Shown piece after piece: positions 19,736-30,236 of a stretch of 64,000 bases of DNA; the stretch's first letter is position 1; every line of letters begins with the position of its first letter. Below the pieces are notes generated by a model. The model saw only the letters and a program-made list of their open reading frames with translations, was not told the origin of the DNA and did not search any database. The position numbers and the translations under genes are program-made. This DNA comes from Mesostigma viride (taxonomy: Eukaryota > Streptophyta > Mesostigmatophyceae > Mesostigmatales > Mesostigmataceae). The stretch spans positions 1,306,001 to 1,370,000 of the forward strand of contig RPFO01000702.1 of the NCBI GenBank assembly GCA_009746045.1. The letters run 5' to 3'.

Positions 19736-20464
19736 TTAAACCATAAGCATACCACCATTAACATGAATAGTTTGACCAGTAATATAGGAAGATTCTGGGC
19801 TAGCTAAGAAAGCAACAACATTGGCAACATCATCAGGAGTTCCAAGAACCTTTGCTGGTATTTTTTGGGTAATTATCTCTTTCTGAGCGTCAGTTAAAGC
19901 GTCCGTCATATTTGAGGTAATAAAACCAGGGGCAACAGCATTTACAGTAATACCTCTACTTGCAACTTCATAAGCCAGAGATTTTGTCATACCTATTAAT
20001 CCGGCTTTAGATGCACAATAATTGGCCTGACCTGGATTACCCGCAACACCGACAACAGAAGAAATGTTTATGATTCTACCATATCTACTTCTCATCATTT
20101 TTTTTATTGCTTCTCGATTTAAAACAAAATTAGTTTTTAAGTTAACATCAATTACTGCTCCGAAATCTTCTTCCGTCATTCTTACCGCCAAATTGTCACG
20201 ATTTATACCGGCGTTACATACCAGAATGTCAAGTTTTTCTATATCAGCTATTAGCTGTTCTGCTGCCTTAACATCTGATAAATCACAAGTCTTTATAGCA
20301 TAATTATTTTCTAGTTCCTTTCCTAGTTCTACTAATTTCCCCTCGTTACTGCCGCTGATAAACACATAAGCACCAAGACCGTGTAATTTTTTTGTTATTG
20401 CTCTACCAATACTACCGCTAGCTCCGGTAATAAAAGCTGTCTTTCCATTTAAATTTGTCATCAT
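19736..20464 (-). CDS. fabG: 3-oxoacyl-ACP reductase
   Basis: FabG reduces beta-ketoacyl-ACP with NADPH. The 242-residue short-chain dehydrogenase shows the cofactor loop TGASGSIGRAI, NAGI at about residue 87, and the catalytic Ser in NISSVVG with YCASK (Tyr and Lys near 150). The family ending GQTIHVNGGM is also present. Two Met codons start the frame; the second (20461) is equally possible. It lies 22 bp downstream of recA on the same strand, so it may be read through from recA, and is followed by acpP and fabF. Confidence 0.97.
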   Translation of the reverse strand: MMTNLNGKTAFITGASGSIGRAITKKLHGLGAYVFISGSNEGKLVELGKELENNYAIKTCDLSDVKAAEQLIADIEKLDILVCNAGINRDNLAVRMTEEDFGAVIDVNLKTNFVLNREAIKKMMRSRYGRIINISSVVGVAGNPGQANYCASKAGLIGMTKSLAYEVASRGITVNAVAPGFITSNMTDALTDAQKEIITQKIPAKVLGTPDDVANVVAFLASPESSYITGQTIHVNGGMLMV

Positions 20465-20486
20465 CTTACCTAATTAACATTATTGA

Positions 20487-21518
20487 TTATTCGTCATTAC
20501 CATTTACTATATCCTCAGCCAAAACAAAATTTGCCGGAGAATTAAGTAATTGCGTTTTTATTTTTTCTGATAATTCCTCAGCAACTGCCGGATTGTCTTT
20601 CATATATTGTTTAGCATTTTCTCTCCCCTGCCCTATTCTTACATCACCGTAAGAAAACCAAGATCCTGATTTTTCAATAAAATCGTATTTTACTCCAATA
20701 TCAATAATTTCTCCTTCTCTTGAAATACCAGATCCGTACATAATGTCAAAGTCTACCGTTCTAAATGGTGGTGCTACCTTATTCTTAACCACTTTCACCC
20801 TTGTTTGGTTACCAACAACTTCTTCTTTATCCTTAATTGACCCAATACGTCTAATATCCATTCTAATCGAAGCATAAAACTTAAGAGCATTACCTCCAGT
20901 GGTAGTTTCAGGGCTACCAAACATTACACCTATTTTCATCCTGATTTGATTGATAAAAATCACTACACAATTCGTTCTAGATATAGAAGCTGTTAATTTC
21001 CTCAGAGCTTGGCTCATGAGCCTTGCTTGCAGACCCATATGGGAATCCCCCATTTCACCGTCAATTTCCGCTTTCGGAACAAGTGCTGCTACACTATCTA
21101 TAACTACCAAATCAACAGCACCGGAACGAACCAAAGTATCAGTAATTTCTAAAGCCTGCTCACCAGTATCTGGCTGAGAAATAATTAATTCATCGGTATT
21201 TACCCCCACTTTTTTGGCATAAACTGGATCAAGAGCATGTTCAGCGTCAATAAATGCACAAGTTCCGCCTTTTTTCTGGGCTTCTGCAATTATATGCAGC
21301 GTTAAAGTAGTTTTTCCTGAGCTTTCAGGACCAAAAATCTCTATAATTCTTCCTTTCGGTATACCGCCAATGCCAAGTGCTACATCCAGCCCTAAAGACC
21401 CTGTTGGGATAGCTTCAATATTCATTTCCTGGCGTTGGCCTAATTTCATTACCGAACCTTTGCCATAATTTTTTTCTATTTGGCTAAGCGCAGCTGCAAG
21501 TGCTCTTTCTTTATCCAT
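20487..21518 (-). CDS. recA: Recombinase RecA
   Basis: RecA drives strand exchange in homologous recombination repair. The 343-residue product has Walker [11 protein letters not shown] (near residue 67), VVIDSVAAL (Walker B), the L1 and L2 DNA loops ([31 protein letters not shown]), and a short acidic tail. I looked upstream for an alphaproteobacterial (GAAC/GTTC-N7) or E. coli type SOS box and saw none, which fits Rickettsiales lacking LexA. A terminator-like hairpin of a probable separate RNA ends about 180 nt before the start. Confidence 0.98.
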   Translation of the reverse strand: MDKERALAAALSQIEKNYGKGSVMKLGQRQEMNIEAIPTGSLGLDVALGIGGIPKGRIIEIFGPESSGKTTLTLHIIAEAQKKGGTCAFIDAEHALDPVYAKKVGVNTDELIISQPDTGEQALEITDTLVRSGAVDLVVIDSVAALVPKAEIDGEMGDSHMGLQARLMSQALRKLTASISRTNCVVIFINQIRMKIGVMFGSPETTTGGNALKFYASIRMDIRRIGSIKDKEEVVGNQTRVKVVKNKVAPPFRTVDFDIMYGSGISREGEIIDIGVKYDFIEKSGSWFSYGDVRIGQGRENAKQYMKDNPAVAEELSEKIKTQLLNSPANFVLAEDIVNGNDE

Positions 21519-21698
21519 AACGATCTCAATTTAAGTATTACTTTTAAACTTATATGATGATAGATAAATAAAATCCAGTAAAATCTTGAAAAACGTACAA
21601 GTTGATTTATTGTATTAATAGTGCAAGTCGTAAAGACAAACTGTAAGGTTTTTTTGAAATAATTTCTTTAAAAAACTAAAAATAAACTGATACTTGTT

Positions 21699-21870
21699 AA
21701 AAAAGAAGTGATGATCCCCCTCTGTTAATACTCTTACTTGGGAAAGATCGGATGTTTTCAGGGAATCACCACTAATAACCCTTACATTGACATATGCCAA
21801 TGTAGTTCAAGAAGAAAGGTAACACCTTTCTTAACCTTAGGGTAGGTACAAACCAGCTATTTATACCTAT
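21699..21870 (-). ncRNA. Probable structured small RNA between recA and dnaE
   Basis: About 170 nt, transcribed toward recA, appear to form their own unit: a good promoter (21876-21904), dense pairing, and a terminator. Helices, in plus-strand positions: 21843-21848 with 21864-21869 (TAGGTA/TACCTA); 21812-21820 with 21824-21832 (9 bp, 3-nt loop); 21783-21789 with 21798-21804 (7 bp). A 5-bp closing pair (21839-21843 with 21778-21782) could join the last two. The final long, slightly imperfect hairpin is 21707-21724 with 21759-21773, followed on the minus strand by TTCTTTTTT. No open frame of note fits. The size is like 6S RNA, but the pairing is several hairpins rather than one rod. I do not recognise a family. 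It could instead be a long recA leader with an attenuator. Confidence 0.6.
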
Positions 21871-21875
21871 GGTTG

Positions 21876-21904
21876 ATTATAATAACTCAAAAACAGCTTG
21901 TCCA
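21876..21904 (-). promoter_or_regulatory. Promoter of the recA-dnaE small RNA
   Basis: On the minus strand TGGACA (21899-21904, one change from TTGACA) and a perfect TATAAT (21876-21881) are exactly 17 bp apart. Transcription would start near 21869-21870, at the base of the first hairpin. Confidence 0.7.
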
Positions 21905-22017
21905 CAAAAATTTTCATAATTTATAAAAATTCTTCCTAATCGTCTAAATAAGCGAGCCAACGTGATTTAAAATGGAGGATAAAATAATTGCCTTACCCTA
22001 ACGAAGTATAATCGATA

Positions 22018-22045
22018 TTGATTAAGTAACTTCTTACACTATAAT
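22018..22045 (+). promoter_or_regulatory. dnaE promoter
   Basis: TTGATT (22018-22023) and TATAAT (22040-22045) are 16 bp apart and end 34 bp before the dnaE ATG. This is divergent from the small-RNA promoter about 115 bp away. Confidence 0.65.
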
Positions 22046-22079
22046 CAAACCAAAAATAGATTCAAAATTCTAAGCAGCG

Positions 22080-25000
22080 ATGATTCAGCCTCACGATAAA
22101 TTCATCCACTTTCGTACACAAAGTTCTTATTCAATGCTCGAAAGTACAATAAAAGTTAAAGATCTTGTAGCTCTTACAAAGAAACACGGGATGAGCGCTG
22201 TTTGTTTATCGGATCGAGGTAATTTATTTGCGTCATTAGAGTTTTCCCTAGAAGCAAGTAAATCTGGTATACAACCTATATGCGGTGTCATTTTAAACAT
22301 TTCTTTTAATAATAGAATCTCTCAGCAAGACTTTGCTGAAATCCTTGTAATCGCAAAGGATCAGATAGGTTATAAGAATTTGCTAAGATTAGTAAGCTAT
22401 AGTTTTATTAAAAACGATCGCAAAATTTGTAACCATATAAGCCTTAATGATTTAAAAAAATATAATGAAGGTCTGATAGTTTTATCATCTTATACTAAAG
22501 GTATAGTCGGAAAGTTATTGTTAGACGGAAATTATGATACAGCCACCGAAGAAGCTAGAAAATTAGTTTCCATTTTCGGTAATAGATTCTATTTCGAGAT
22601 AATGCGGCATAATTTAGCTGATGAAAAACAAATAGAAGCACCCTACCTTAAAATAGCAAATGAGCTTTCAATTCCCTTAATCGCAACAAATCAGGTCTTA
22701 TTCAGCGATATAAAAATGCATGATGCACACGATACGTTATTATGTATTTCTCAAGGAGTCGTAAAAGATGAACAAAACAGGAAACGAGTAAGTAATCAGT
22801 GTTATTTCAAAAGTGCTGAGGAAATGATCGATCTATTTTCTGATTTACCAGAGGCAATCGAAAATAGCATAAATTTAGCTCAAAGAATTTATGTAATGGC
22901 AGAAGCTAAGAATCCGGCTTTGCCAAATTTTACTGACGGTAGTATTTCTGAGGAAGATCTTATTAGGCAAGAATCAAAAAAAGGACTGCAGCAAAAACTA
23001 GACGTTAAGTTTGCTTTAGACAATATTTCCAAAGAGCAAGAAGCTATAATTCACAGCGAATATTTTACCCGACTTGAATATGAGCTGGATATTATTTGTA
23101 AAATGAACTTTCAAGGGTATTTTTTAATAGTTTCCGATTTTATTAGGTGGAGTAAGGAAAATGGGATTGCAGTAGGTCCCGGTCGGGGATCTGGAGCTGG
23201 TTCTATTGTAGCATGGTGTTTACAGATTACCGATCTTGACCCTATAAAATTCGGCTTGCTTTTTGAGCGTTTTTTAAATCCCGAGCGAGTTTCAATGCCT
23301 GATTTTGATATAGATTTCTGCCAGGAGAGACGGGAAGAAGTAATATCTTATGTGAGGAATAAATATGGGAAAGGAAGAGTAGGACAGATCATTACATTCG
23401 GTAAGTTGCAAGCAAAAGCCGTAATCAAGGATGTTTCGCGCGTTTTAGGACTTAGTTATAATGTTGCAGATTATTTAACCGAACTCGTACCTTTTAATGC
23501 TGTAAATCCTGTTACCTTAAGACAAGCTATCGATGAAGTTCCAGAACTTGGGGAAGCAGCAGCAGGTCGGGGTCTGTATAACCTAAACGGAGATAACGAA
23601 CTAATTAAACAAGTTCTAGATACTGCTCTTGTTCTAGAGGGTCTGCATCGTCATTCTTCCACTCATGCTGCAGGTATCGTGATCGCTAATGAAGATATGA
23701 TCGAAAACGTACCATTATATAAAGATAGCAATTCTGACATGTTAATAGTGCAATATTCCATGAAATATTGTGAATTAGCCGGTCTTATTAAATTTGACTT
23801 TTTGGGACTACAGACACTTACTGTCATTACAAAATGCCTTGAGTTGCTTAAACAACAAGGAATTAATATTGAACTAGAAAAAATCCCATTAGATGATAAA
23901 AAAACTTTTGATATGCTTTCAAAAGGGATAGGAAGTGGCGTCTTCCAGTTTGAAAGTATCGGCATGAAAAATACTCTTAGAAAACTTCAGCCAGATAACA
24001 TCGATGATATTATTGCCCTTGGCGCTCTTTACCGTCCAGGCCCTATGGACAATATTCCGGCATTTATAGCCTGTAAATACGGCAAACAAGAGGCTGATTA
24101 TTTGCATCCATTACTTATGCCGATTCTGAAATCCACTTATGGAGTTATTATTTATCAGGAACAGGTATTGGAAATAGCTCGTAAATTATCTGGATACAGC
24201 CTTGGTTCTGCTGATTTGCTAAGACGTGCTATGGGTAAGAAAGTAAAAAGCGAAATGGATGCGCAAGAAGAGATTTTTGTCAGTGGGGCAATAAAAAATA
24301 ACATTCCTGCTGATCAAGCGAGATCAATATTCGAAAAAGTAGCAAAATTTGCAGGTTACGGATTTAACAAAGCGCACGCTTCGGCTTACGGCGTTATTTC
24401 CTATCAAACAGCTTTTTTAAAGGCCAATTTCCCTACCGAATTTTTGGTAGCGGCAATGAATCTGGATATTGATAACAGCGATAAAATCAACATCTTTCTA
24501 CAAGAGGCAAAAATTTTCGGCATTAAAATTATTGTCCCCTCAATTAATGAATCTAATGGCTATTTTAGAATTAGAAAAAATGAAGATACTTCTAAATCAA
24601 TTATATTTTCTTTCGGAGCTATTAAAAGCGTTACTGCTAACTTTGGCCACGAAATGGAAAAGACAAGAGAAAAAGGCGGGAAATTTAAAAGTATAATTGA
24701 TTTTATTGAAAGAACTCCTCCCAAGTTAATTAATCGTAAATTACTGGAAAATATTATTAAAGCTGGATGTTTTGATTCTCTTCATTCCAATAGGCATACT
24801 CTGCTTATGAGTGTACAAAAATTAATGGCATATAGCCTTTCGTACCATACCGAAAAAAAATCCAGTCAATTTAGTTTAATACAAGTTAATCAAGTAAGTG
24901 AAGATATTTTAATTAATAATACAGAGGAGCTTACCGAAGAAGAACTAGCTTACCATGAATTTGAAGTAATGGGACTTTTCTTGGATAAACACCCATTATC

Positions 25001-25559
25001 AAGACATACTTCAATATTTGAAACATGCGGAATAAAAAATTCAGTTTATATCAAAAACGACCTAAAAGAAGGCTCTTACCTAGTAAAACTTGCCGGAGTT
25101 ATAATTAAAAAGGACTCTAGGATGTCCCAACGTGGGCGGTTTGTAACTATAATGCTCTCTGACCCTCAAGGTATAATAGAAGTTACCATATATAACGAAG
25201 AAATTATGCGAGATTATGCGCACTTAATGAATTTACGAGAATCCGTAATAGTTACGTGTGATGTTTTTATTGATAAAGGAGGAGCAAAAATAACTGCTAA
25301 AAGCTTCTCTTCTATCGAAGATATTATGCAAAATATAACTTATGATCTCAAATTATATCCCAAAAATACAAAAGAGCTAATAAAATTGATAAATATTTTA
25401 AGTAACAAAAATAGTTCCGAAAAAGCAAATAGTTTAATATCAATTTTTTATCCTACCGAAAATGGCTTCTTAGCAAAAATTTCTTTACCCGAAAAGCTAT
25501 ATCTTGATAGTAATGATATCCTGCAATTAGACCCTTTTCAAATTTTAGTATTTAAATAA
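22080..25559 (+). CDS. dnaE: DNA polymerase III alpha subunit
   Basis: This is the replicative polymerase, 1159 residues. Order: PHP domain (1-270), the C-family polymerase core with [14 protein letters not shown] near residue 365 and the catalytic [13 protein letters not shown] near 405, the beta-binding and HhH region, and an OB fold near 990-1080 ([15 protein letters not shown]). The PHP start reads [13 protein letters not shown], so the usual second metal His of HxH is missing and the domain is probably inactive, with proofreading left to DnaQ. ATG 22080 is preceded by a good promoter. It stands alone, divergent from recA. Confidence 0.98.
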   Translation: MIQPHDKFIHFRTQSSYSMLESTIKVKDLVALTKKHGMSAVCLSDRGNLFASLEFSLEASKSGIQPICGVILNISFNNRISQQDFAEILVIAKDQIGYKNLLRLVSYSFIKNDRKICNHISLNDLKKYNEGLIVLSSYTKGIVGKLLLDGNYDTATEEARKLVSIFGNRFYFEIMRHNLADEKQIEAPYLKIANELSIPLIATNQVLFSDIKMHDAHDTLLCISQGVVKDEQNRKRVSNQCYFKSAEEMIDLFSDLPEAIENSINLAQRIYVMAEAKNPALPNFTDGSISEEDLIRQESKKGLQQKLDVKFALDNISKEQEAIIHSEYFTRLEYELDIICKMNFQGYFLIVSDFIRWSKENGIAVGPGRGSGAGSIVAWCLQITDLDPIKFGLLFERFLNPERVSMPDFDIDFCQERREEVISYVRNKYGKGRVGQIITFGKLQAKAVIKDVSRVLGLSYNVADYLTELVPFNAVNPVTLRQAIDEVPELGEAAAGRGLYNLNGDNELIKQVLDTALVLEGLHRHSSTHAAGIVIANEDMIENVPLYKDSNSDMLIVQYSMKYCELAGLIKFDFLGLQTLTVITKCLELLKQQGINIELEKIPLDDKKTFDMLSKGIGSGVFQFESIGMKNTLRKLQPDNIDDIIALGALYRPGPMDNIPAFIACKYGKQEADYLHPLLMPILKSTYGVIIYQEQVLEIARKLSGYSLGSADLLRRAMGKKVKSEMDAQEEIFVSGAIKNNIPADQARSIFEKVAKFAGYGFNKAHASAYGVISYQTAFLKANFPTEFLVAAMNLDIDNSDKINIFLQEAKIFGIKIIVPSINESNGYFRIRKNEDTSKSIIFSFGAIKSVTANFGHEMEKTREKGGKFKSIIDFIERTPPKLINRKLLENIIKAGCFDSLHSNRHTLLMSVQKLMAYSLSYHTEKKSSQFSLIQVNQVSEDILINNTEELTEEELAYHEFEVMGLFLDKHPLSRHTSIFETCGIKNSVYIKNDLKEGSYLVKLAGVIIKKDSRMSQRGRFVTIMLSDPQGIIEVTIYNEEIMRDYAHLMNLRESVIVTCDVFIDKGGAKITAKSFSSIEDIMQNITYDLKLYPKNTKELIKLINILSNKNSSEKANSLISIFYPTENGFLAKISLPEKLYLDSNDILQLDPFQILVFK

Positions 25560-25574
25560 CTATAAGTTATTTAA
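25552..25574 (+). terminator. Palindrome across the dnaE stop codon
   Basis: TTAAATAACT (25552-25561) and AGTTATTTAA (25565-25574) are a perfect 10-bp inverted repeat with a 3-nt loop, containing the dnaE stop codon. No T-run follows, so termination is only a possible role. Confidence 0.35.
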
Positions 25575-25713
25575 GAGGTAATAAATTCAATCAAGGATTT
25601 AACTTGACTTTTATAGAAGTTTTGTAATAATTCCTACAAATTATACAACTTAAAATTATAAATTTTATATTATTACAATTTAAAGTTAAAATAACAGTAT
25701 ATCCGGGAATTTT

Positions 25714-26163
25714 ATGAAAGATCGTGTTAAGCGAATCTGGGAAGAACACAAATCCAGAAAGAAAAAACCGCAAGATGTAATAGAAGACGACACTGCTCAA
25801 GCTTTAGAAAAAATGATCCGTATTCTGTCTAAATCACAAGACCCGGAACTAGTAAAGGAAAAAGAAAAACTTAACTTGGTAAGGAAAAAGGTATGGAAAG
25901 CACTCAGCAAACAGCACAAAAAGGAACAAGAAATACAAACTATCGATGAAGAAATAAGGAAAGCCAAAGAACCTAAAGCCATATTTAAACTAGAAGAACA
26001 ATTACAGAAATTAAAAAAAACAGGACCATTAGAACCTCTTGAAATGGTTGACGCCTTACTTTTTTTCCCTAAACATCCACGTTACAATATATCTAGTATA
26101 AAAGAGGTATCCAAGAGAATAGATAAATTAGAAAAAACTCAAAATTTAATACTGACGAACTAA
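25714..26163 (+). CDS. Hypothetical charged helical protein
   Basis: The 149-residue product, starting MKDRVKRIWEEHKSRKKKP, is highly charged with many Lys and Glu. It has probable long helices with heptad-like spacing (about residues 55-110, KLNLVRKKVWKALSKQHKK). No signal peptide or membrane segment is visible. I do not recognise it. It ends 17 bp before the start of the 930-residue ankyrin-type gene on the same strand, so the two are probably one transcript. It could be a small partner or a split N-terminal part of that protein. Base composition is AT-rich like its neighbours. Confidence 0.6.
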   Translation: MKDRVKRIWEEHKSRKKKPQDVIEDDTAQALEKMIRILSKSQDPELVKEKEKLNLVRKKVWKALSKQHKKEQEIQTIDEEIRKAKEPKAIFKLEEQLQKLKKTGPLEPLEMVDALLFFPKHPRYNISSIKEVSKRIDKLEKTQNLILTN

Positions 26164-26180
26164 TTTATGTTGCATCTGAA

Positions 26181-28973
26181 TTGACAACTACAGCCCTTAT
26201 AACTCCAATCAAATACAAGATAGATTTAAGAAAAAAGTTTTTGGAAGAAACAACCCCAAATTTATCGATAGTTACAAAACTGCCTGATAAACCAGGTGAT
26301 CAGGAAAATATTTCTGGTGTAGTAAAAATTTTACAGGAAAGTTTTAAAGGAGTTTTTACACATGACCAAGAATTATACAAAAGCCTAATAGATTCACTTA
26401 CAGAATCTTTACAATTACTTCTTAGGATAAGGGGCGAGCTTAAGGCATGGGCAGATGTTGATGAATTTGTTAAACAATACAAAATTACCGATGGACAGCT
26501 CGAACGGATGGTTAAGAATGCAAAAGCGCCTGATGGCGGGGGTATCTTCAATTTCCTCGGAGGACAAGATTTAAATAATTTATTTAGGTTATCAGATAAG
26601 CTAGAATTTCTAACGAAAGATTACCGTTTATTTTATAAAAGCATTATAAACCCTCATAGCACAGACAATTTAATTTTAAAACTAGAAAAATATCAAGCAG
26701 ATTTAGAGCAACAAATTATTGCGACAAACACATATCACCTTTATTACGCTTGTCTTTCTTCAATTTTGGGATTCCATTTTAAGAACTATTCATCCAGTAA
26801 TATCAATATAATATTAGAATATTTTGGGGTTAATACTATCAATATCTTAAAAAGAAAAATTTACAAAGAAAAATTAGAGCTTCCGAGTATAGTTAAAGAA
26901 ATTGAGTTTTATAATAATGATTTTTCTTTAATTCTTAGCAAATATTTCAACCAAGATGTATACAATATTATATTAGGATATTTAGGTATTAATAATATTA
27001 TTATCAGGGCAACCAAATATTACAAAGAACAACTAGAGCATACAAGTTTAGCCATCAAATGGCTAACTGGAATTCAAAAACTCCACAATAAACACATAAA
27101 CAAGACCCTGCATCGTACGAAACTTATGCATACGGGTTTAGGTATAGAATGGTTAGATGAAATAGAAATACCCGATGATAAACCTAGAAGGAAACTAAAA
27201 AAAGAAGAGTATACCACTACCCTTCAGTCAAATATTAAAGACCACAAAAAGAAAGAAAAAGACAAATGTTTAGAAGAAAAGCTATTACTTTTAAAACAAA
27301 CTCAAGAAATTCTTGGTTTTGTTCAGCCTTTTGTTGATAAAAATAATGTCCAATATTTTCAAAAAACCCTACAGTTTTTAGATTTAATTGAGCTTGATTC
27401 ACATTCTAGTAATTTCTTGAAAATCATAGATTTAAGACAAAAAAGTAATGTAGAATTTATACAAAGAACAATAGATCCAATCATATATTTAATTCGCTTT
27501 TTCAGCTTCGAGAATATGCTAAGATTAAACACTAATGATGAGCTAGTACAAAAAGAAATTAGAAAAATAGAAAAATACCTTACTGGCCAAACTGGGCCGA
27601 TGCTTAAAACTCTTGTAGAGAGTGCTATATCCAACGAATCTCAGCTATTAGATAGCTTTAGTTATTTAATAAAGCATAAAAATAGTAAAAAATTAAATGC
27701 CTTTAGCTTATTGGATTTATTGATCAGACTTGCTGAATATGGAAAGATTAATATAAAACATTTACTTAGTGTTGAAGGCCTGAATAAATTAGTAGATTTT
27801 ACATTTACTAATCAAGTAGTTGTTCAGGATGGTAATAAATTTTTCTTGCTCTTTTATTTGATTGACTCAGGTTACGCAAATATAGAAATGGTTAATAAGC
27901 TTTTAAAAACAAAAATTAACATTAATGAGTCGTATAATGGTAGAACTTTGTTAGATTCAATAGCTTATCAACTCACAAAAGTGGGTAGAGAAATAGATTT
28001 TCCGCTACTAGTACCTAAAAAATATAATATTGATCCCCAAAAACAGGATCAGCTGATTGATGTTGCATTACATCTAATACACAAAGGAGCGGATATCAAT
28101 TCAGATGGCGGAAATACAAGAGGATTTTTAACAACCCTTTTTAGCATAATACCAAATGAACAAAGCCCATATTTATATAAAAAATTATTATCTGACCAAG
28201 AAATAATCTCTCAATTAGATTTAATAGAAGTAGACGCATACCAGAGAAACATAGCTCATTTATTTTGTAGGGATTTATTGGAAATTTTTTATAGTTTTCC
28301 TGATAAGCAAGTAGCTAGAAAACAGGTTGATGATATTTTAACAAAAATAATAAGCTCTAAAAACTCTGAACATCTTAATAACCAAGATAAAGAAGGAAAT
28401 ACACCATGGCATTATTTAGCTTCATCAATAACCGCTGATTATCTAACGATCAAAACCGATTTCTCTTTAGAAAAAATTAAAATAACATTTAACTTAAATA
28501 AGCAAAATCGATATGGCGATACCCCTTTACATGCGGCCTTTACCATGCTAGGCGATCCAGCTGCTTTCTATGAGTTCGTTCTAACCGATATTTATTCTCC
28601 GGCAGAATGGCTAAAGTGTCCAAGGCTAGGCTTAAAAATAAAAAATAATCAACACCAAACTGTTTTAGCTATGATAATTCATACAAACAGCAAGTTAGCT
28701 GCCTCAGCAATAAATACTTACATGGCAGTAGTTAATTATAAAATTGATTTAGATGATGGTTGTACATTTGAAACTATACGTAGCAAGGTCGATACATTTC
28801 TCAAGGGTATTCCGCAAATCCCTGCTGATGAGATAGGACGAACCAAATACCTAGGAGAAAAGTATGATTCTACCAGATGCGACAGCCATTCTTCCTGCTC
28901 TTCAGTGTCCTCTTCTCCCTCAAGTAGCATGCGCCGCATTCTTTTCCTCCTTCTTTCTCTTATTACCTTCTAA
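26181..28973 (+). CDS. Large ankyrin-repeat-type protein, possible host-interaction protein
   Basis: The 930-residue product has a helical N-terminal two thirds without a recognised domain. A tandem helical region at about 585-850 follows, in which ankyrin motifs are visible: NQDKEGNTPWHYLA, KQNRYGDTPLHAA, and weaker copies at LIHKGADINSD and VDAYQRNIAHLF. Ankyrin proteins are common secreted effectors of intracellular bacteria, but secretion is inference. No ATG fits the N-terminus; TTG 26181 is the longest usable start, and the frame is open back to 26127. The C-terminus is odd: Ser-rich sequence, then a hydrophobic run MRRILFLLLSLITF. A shifted frame is open on to 29083 with a polar tail (DSGITDRGRTDTEYDCYS), so a frameshift near 28930-28970 probably altered the last residues. 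Confidence 0.65.
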   Translation: MTTTALITPIKYKIDLRKKFLEETTPNLSIVTKLPDKPGDQENISGVVKILQESFKGVFTHDQELYKSLIDSLTESLQLLLRIRGELKAWADVDEFVKQYKITDGQLERMVKNAKAPDGGGIFNFLGGQDLNNLFRLSDKLEFLTKDYRLFYKSIINPHSTDNLILKLEKYQADLEQQIIATNTYHLYYACLSSILGFHFKNYSSSNINIILEYFGVNTINILKRKIYKEKLELPSIVKEIEFYNNDFSLILSKYFNQDVYNIILGYLGINNIIIRATKYYKEQLEHTSLAIKWLTGIQKLHNKHINKTLHRTKLMHTGLGIEWLDEIEIPDDKPRRKLKKEEYTTTLQSNIKDHKKKEKDKCLEEKLLLLKQTQEILGFVQPFVDKNNVQYFQKTLQFLDLIELDSHSSNFLKIIDLRQKSNVEFIQRTIDPIIYLIRFFSFENMLRLNTNDELVQKEIRKIEKYLTGQTGPMLKTLVESAISNESQLLDSFSYLIKHKNSKKLNAFSLLDLLIRLAEYGKINIKHLLSVEGLNKLVDFTFTNQVVVQDGNKFFLLFYLIDSGYANIEMVNKLLKTKININESYNGRTLLDSIAYQLTKVGREIDFPLLVPKKYNIDPQKQDQLIDVALHLIHKGADINSDGGNTRGFLTTLFSIIPNEQSPYLYKKLLSDQEIISQLDLIEVDAYQRNIAHLFCRDLLEIFYSFPDKQVARKQVDDILTKIISSKNSEHLNNQDKEGNTPWHYLASSITADYLTIKTDFSLEKIKITFNLNKQNRYGDTPLHAAFTMLGDPAAFYEFVLTDIYSPAEWLKCPRLGLKIKNNQHQTVLAMIIHTNSKLAASAINTYMAVVNYKIDLDDGCTFETIRSKVDTFLKGIPQIPADEIGRTKYLGEKYDSTRCDSHSSCSSVSSSPSSSMRRILFLLLSLITF

Positions 28974-29509
28974 TTCAAGGAGATAGCGGAATAACAGACA
29001 GAGGAAGAACTGATACTGAATATGACTGCTATTCTAAATCATCACTGATGGGAGATAACAGTGATTTTACTTTGCATAGTTAATATACAAGAACTAAGTA
29101 GTGTTCTACATCACCACCTTATCCTCAAGCATTTTAGACCAGATTGGTAATAATTATGCCCAAAATCCAAATTTTTTACGCTTAAAAACCGTTACAGCTG
29201 TAAGAGATTTCAGTTTTCGTGCTTGACTATGGCTCATAATCATAATATTCGGGAATCAAATTTAAGCTAATTTTTAACCTTTAAATAAGTTATCGCTAAA
29301 AAATTAATACTACGATAATCTTTTACTCAGCCTACTTTCCTATATTATCGTAATACTCGAAACCTTAGTTTTGGTATATGTTACTCCTCTTCAATTTATG
29401 AATGCAACCGAAAGGAACTTACTACATGGCAGCATTTTCCGTTTGTATTCGTTTTTTTATTATTATAATTTGAAGACAAATAATTTACGTTTAAAACCTT
29501 AAAAACCTC
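28974..29509. other. Region without a gene before rplY
   Basis: The first 110 bp look like the out-of-frame tail of the ankyrin-type gene. The rest is AT-rich with no frame worth calling on either strand and no clear hairpin. The rplY promoter lies at its right edge. Confidence 0.6.
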
Positions 29510-29538
29510 TTGAATTATTGCTCTGTTAGCTGTATATT
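29510..29538 (+). promoter_or_regulatory. Promoter of rplY-pth
   Basis: TTGAAT (29510-29515) and TATATT (29533-29538) are 17 bp apart, about 60 bp before the rplY start. A ribosome site AGGAGA precedes ATG 29598. Confidence 0.6.
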
Positions 29539-29597
29539 ACCTACTATTGTAAGGTGCTAGGTGGTTTTATACCAATTGAAAATTAGGAGAAAAAGCA

Positions 29598-30224
29598 ATG
29601 AGTGAAGTAGTATCGTTAATAGCTCAAATAAGGGAAGAGGTGGGCACTGGTGCATCTAGATCTCTAAGGAAAAAAGGTATGGTTCCTGCTACTATTTATG
29701 GAACTGGCAATAATACTCTATCAATTGCAATTGAAGAAAAAGAAATAACCAAATATTATAGGAAACCACAGTATATGTCTCAGGTATTCCAACTTGAGAT
29801 CGGTAGCAAAAAGCATAAGGTTTTACCAAAAGATATACAATTAAATCCAATTACTGAGGTAGTAAACCACGCTGACTTTGTTTTTCTTGGAAATAAAATA
29901 CAGAAAATGAAAGTGCCTGTCGTTTATTTAAATAATGAAAACAGTGTGGGAGTCAAAAGAGGCGGTTATTTTAATACTGTAAGAAGGTTTTTAACTATTC
30001 TTTGCCCTGTAGAAAACTTACCAAGAAAAATAGAAATTGATACCATAGATATGCCTATTGGTAAGTCAATTAAAGCTAAAGAAGCGGTTTTACCCGAAGG
30101 CGCTAAGTTGTTAGATAATCCAGAATTTGTTATTGCTTCTATTGTTGGTAAGAAAGGCAAAGCTGACGTAGAAGCTGAAGAAACAGCAACGGCAGCGCCA
30201 GCAGCAAAATCTAGTACTAAATAA
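29598..30224 (+). CDS. rplY: 50S ribosomal protein L25 (Ctc form)
   Basis: L25 binds 5S rRNA in the large subunit. The 208-residue product is the long (Ctc/TL5) form: the L25 domain (about 1-95, with REEVGTGASRSLRKKGMVPATIYG), a second beta domain (about 95-185), and an Ala-rich tail. The start has a clear AGGAGA 9-10 nt upstream. pth begins 12 bp after its stop, the usual rplY-pth pair. ychF, often third, is missing. Confidence 0.95.
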   Translation: MSEVVSLIAQIREEVGTGASRSLRKKGMVPATIYGTGNNTLSIAIEEKEITKYYRKPQYMSQVFQLEIGSKKHKVLPKDIQLNPITEVVNHADFVFLGNKIQKMKVPVVYLNNENSVGVKRGGYFNTVRRFLTILCPVENLPRKIEIDTIDMPIGKSIKAKEAVLPEGAKLLDNPEFVIASIVGKKGKADVEAEETATAAPAAKSSTK

Positions 30225-30236
30225 ATATTTTAATGG

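Noticed and set aside
21519-21698. SOS box before recA
   Set aside because: I looked for GAAC/GTTC-N7 repeats and CTGT-N8-ACAG and found none.
21615-21800. 61-codon minus-strand frame upstream of recA
   Set aside because: It overlaps the structured RNA and its terminator, and its composition (FFFNKYQFIFSFLKK) is that of an AT-rich spacer.
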